Origin: Actinoplanes octamycinicus | GTDB taxonomy: Bacteria; Actinomycetota; Actinomycetes; Mycobacteriales; Micromonosporaceae | Length of the DNA stretch: 64,000 nucleotides | NCBI RefSeq assembly: GCF_014205225.1 | Contig: NZ_JACHNB010000001.1 | Coordinates: forward strand, 8,599,501-8,663,500 | Direction: 5' to 3' | Part shown: piece after piece, positions 62,573-64,000 of the stretch | Position numbering within the stretch: position 1 is the stretch's first letter | How the letters are laid out: every line of letters begins with the position of its first letter | Translations under genes and position numbers: made by a program | The notes under the pieces: generated by a model | What the model was told of the DNA's origin: nothing | The model's database searches: none | The model's input: the letters and a program-made list of their open reading frames with translations, nothing else

Positions 62573-62581
62573 GTGGTTGTA
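62564..62581. promoter_or_regulatory. palindrome over the arsR start codon
   Basis: TACAACCA-TG-TGGTTGTA, 8-bp arms with a 2-bp spacer. The start codon of arsR (62570-62572, minus strand) is inside it, and it lies 46 bp before the DUF1028 start, so it can control both directions. Confidence 0.8.
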
Positions 62582-62626
62582 CGTTACTCGTCCCCCTCGG
62601 TGATCGCAAGGGGCTATCGTGCGGCC

Positions 62627-63460
62627 ATGACGTTCTCGATCGTGGGCCGATCCGCCGACGGCACGGCCCTGGGTGTGGCGGTGGCCAGCAAGTTCCTCGG
62701 AGTGGGCGCGGCGGTGCCGGCCGCGCTGGCCGACGTCGGCGCGGTGGCCACCCAGTCCTACGCCAACCTCGCCTACCGGCCGCAGGGCCTGGCCCTGCTC
62801 GGCACCGGGGTGGCCGCGCCGGAGGTGGTCAAGGCGCTGATCGCCGGGGACGCCGGGCCGGTCGGGCACCGGCAGGTCGGGGTGGTCGGGCCGACCGGGC
62901 CGGGCGCCACCTACACCGGCGCGGACTGCCACGACTGGGCCGGCGGGACGGCCGGCGACGGCTACGCGATCCAGGGCAACATGCTGGCCGGGCCGGCCGT
63001 GGTCGGCGACATGGAGCGCGGGTGGCTCGGGTCCGCCGACGAGTCACGGCTCGCCTCCCGGCTGGTCGCGGCGCTGCGCGCCGGGGACCGGGCGGGCGGG
63101 GACCGGCGCGGGCGGCAGAGCGCGGCGTTGCTGGTGGTGGCCAAGGGCTTGGGGTACGGCGGGACCAGCGACGTCCTGGTCGACCTGCGCGTGGACGACC
63201 ACCCGGATCCGGTGACCGAATTGGGTCGGCTGCTCGAGATGCACGCGCTGTATTTCGAGCACCCCGATCCGGCGACGTTGCAGCCGTTGACCGGCGCGCT
63301 CGGCGACGAGGTGCGGGAACGGCTGGCGACCCGCGGGCACGCCGACGCGGACCTGGACGAGGCGCTCGCCTCCTGGGCCGGGGTGGAGAACCTGGAGATG
63401 CGGATCGTCGCCGGGGCGATCGATCCGCTGGTGCTGTCGCACCTGCGCGCGCTTTCTTGA
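62627..63460 (+). CDS. DUF1028 (Ntn-hydrolase-like) protein
   Basis: 277 residues. The family's N-terminal MTFSIVGRSADGTALGVAVASK, GVGAAVPAALADVGAVATQSY and CHDWAGGTAGDGYAIQGNML segments are clear. These fold like Ntn hydrolases of the proteasome/penicillin-acylase kind and are found with peptide or amide metabolism; activity is not proven. ATG 62627. A peptidoglycan-type C-terminal part follows. Divergent from the arsR operon. Strong terminator after the stop. Confidence 0.9.
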   Translation: MTFSIVGRSADGTALGVAVASKFLGVGAAVPAALADVGAVATQSYANLAYRPQGLALLGTGVAAPEVVKALIAGDAGPVGHRQVGVVGPTGPGATYTGADCHDWAGGTAGDGYAIQGNMLAGPAVVGDMERGWLGSADESRLASRLVAALRAGDRAGGDRRGRQSAALLVVAKGLGYGGTSDVLVDLRVDDHPDPVTELGRLLEMHALYFEHPDPATLQPLTGALGDEVRERLATRGHADADLDEALASWAGVENLEMRIVAGAIDPLVLSHLRALS

Positions 63461-63466
63461 GAGGAC

Positions 63467-63500
63467 CATTTCCGGTACGGCACTCGCCGTACCGGAAATG
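63467..63500 (+). terminator. terminator after the DUF1028 gene
   Basis: CATTTCCGGTACGGC and complement form a perfect 15-bp stem around ACTC, seven bases after the stop. The 3' side is AT-rich (ATTATCC). Confidence 0.88.
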
Positions 63501-63606
63501 ATTATCCGCTGCAACGTGAGCTATTACGGCAAAAAGCCCATCTAATCCTTTCCGTCCTGCGATGATCATTTATGGGACGTAAGTGGTCGGGGACGATGGG
63601 ACGAAA

Positions 63607-64000
63607 ATGGGACATGAGGAGCGGACCGGCGCGCCGGTACTGAGCCGTCGCAACATCATCACGCTGGACTTCCCGGGGCCGGTGCCGGCCGTCTGCCAGC
63701 TGCGCCCAGCCGGGCCGGACCCGTTCCCCACCGACCGGTTCGTGGTGCGGCGCGAGCTGGCGCCGGCCCACACCGGCGTGCCGATGATGCTGCGGGTCCG
63801 GGTCCTCGACGCGGTCGACCGCCCGCTGCCCGGCGCCGTCCTGGAGGTCGTGCACCGCGCCCCGGACCCGGCGGCCGCCGCGCTGCACGGGGCGCAGGTC
63901 ACCGACCCGCACGGTTACGCCGAGTTCAAGACGGTCTTCCCGGGCTGGTCCGCCGAGCAGGCGGCCGGCATCGACGTGACCCTGCATCTGGCCGGCACGC
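63607..64000 (+). CDS. intradiol-dioxygenase-like protein, truncated by the window end
   Basis: 131 codons are visible. The start resembles LigU-type and intradiol ring-cleavage dioxygenases: PMMLRVRVLDAVDRPLPGAV, then VTDPHGYAEFKTVFPGW. In active enzymes FPGW is followed by Tyr and a His-x-His that bind iron; here the sequence is PGWSAEQAAGIDVTL, with Ser for Tyr and no HxH. It is either a non-catalytic relative or a different beta-sandwich carrier. ATG 63607 is the best start, with no strong ribosome site. Two 15-bp near-repeats (63572 and 63596, ATGGGACG-AA-TGG) lie upstream. Confidence 0.65.
   Translation, partial: MGHEERTGAPVLSRRNIITLDFPGPVPAVCQLRPAGPDPFPTDRFVVRRELAPAHTGVPMMLRVRVLDAVDRPLPGAVLEVVHRAPDPAAAALHGAQVTDPHGYAEFKTVFPGWSAEQAAGIDVTLHLAGT

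Overview
The window looks like chromosomal DNA of a high-GC filamentous actinobacterium, most likely a Micromonosporaceae member such as Actinoplanes. This rests on the strong G/C bias at third codon positions, frequent GTG and TTG starts, a RamB-type regulator beside a glyoxylate-shunt pair, a DmdR/IdeR-type iron box, a CebR-type cellulase operator, an LCP cell-wall ligase and a type VII secretion substrate. The species call is inference. I recognised no rRNA, tRNA or CRISPR. The window cuts one gene at each end (1..136 minus, 63607..64000 plus).

Layout. 1-0.86 kb: small type VII secretion locus (membrane protein, EspC-like substrate, start of a third gene). 1-6.5 kb: a pterin dehydratase/glyoxalase fusion, then aceB and aceA (minus) divergent from ramB, the glyoxylate shunt and its probable regulator. 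6.6-12.3 kb: membrane protein, Tat-exported sulfatase, RidA, two PAP2 phosphatases, and an azoreductase divergent from a MarR regulator with four evenly phased operator-like sites. 12.4-21.7 kb: chemoreceptor, AidB-type acyl-CoA dehydrogenase, MFS/LysR pair, AAA ATPase, secreted M28 peptidase, PH-like membrane protein. 21.8-31.2 kb: methyltransferase, a noncoding array of nearly six 110-bp units, small hypotheticals, a GNAT enzyme, a secreted CBM2-GH5 cellulase, an ArsR/AHSA1 pair, a kinase-like phosphotransferase and a YjbR protein. 31.3-32.8 kb: IS110-family element, copy 1. 32.8-40.8 kb: TetR/metallo-hydrolase pair, an iron-siderophore ABC transporter behind an iron box, and lhgO divergent from a GntR/FCD regulator.

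40.8-49.5 kb is a surface and redox block. A two-component system, a flavinylation-target lipid-anchored or membrane-tethered FMN protein and a ferric-reductase-like flavocytochrome lie on the minus strand. DUF4956, a VTC polyphosphate-polymerase-like protein, a beta-helix lipoprotein and an LCP protein lie on the plus strand. 49.7-57.6 kb holds a metallo-hydrolase, lipoprotein, methyltransferase, phosphodiester glycosidase, GT2-GtrA fusion, DHA2 exporter/TetR pair and a diguanylate cyclase. 57.6-60.6 kb is an insertion hotspot with a second, distinct IS110-family element followed by copy 2 of the first one. The window ends with a MetE-like enzyme, a second ArsR/AHSA1 operon, a DUF1028 protein and a degenerate intradiol-dioxygenase-like gene.

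The most unusual signals are noncoding. The two IS110 copies have left ends that are better conserved than their transposase genes and differ only at a few clustered points, as expected of a guide-type (bridge) RNA. A family of long palindromes shares an ACGGGTG/CACCCGT core with covarying outer stems, occurs singly between convergent genes, and forms the 110-bp tandem array. The azoR-marR spacer carries four TTGA-N4-TCAA sites on one face of the helix. Function assignments are from recognised motifs; no database search or folding was run.
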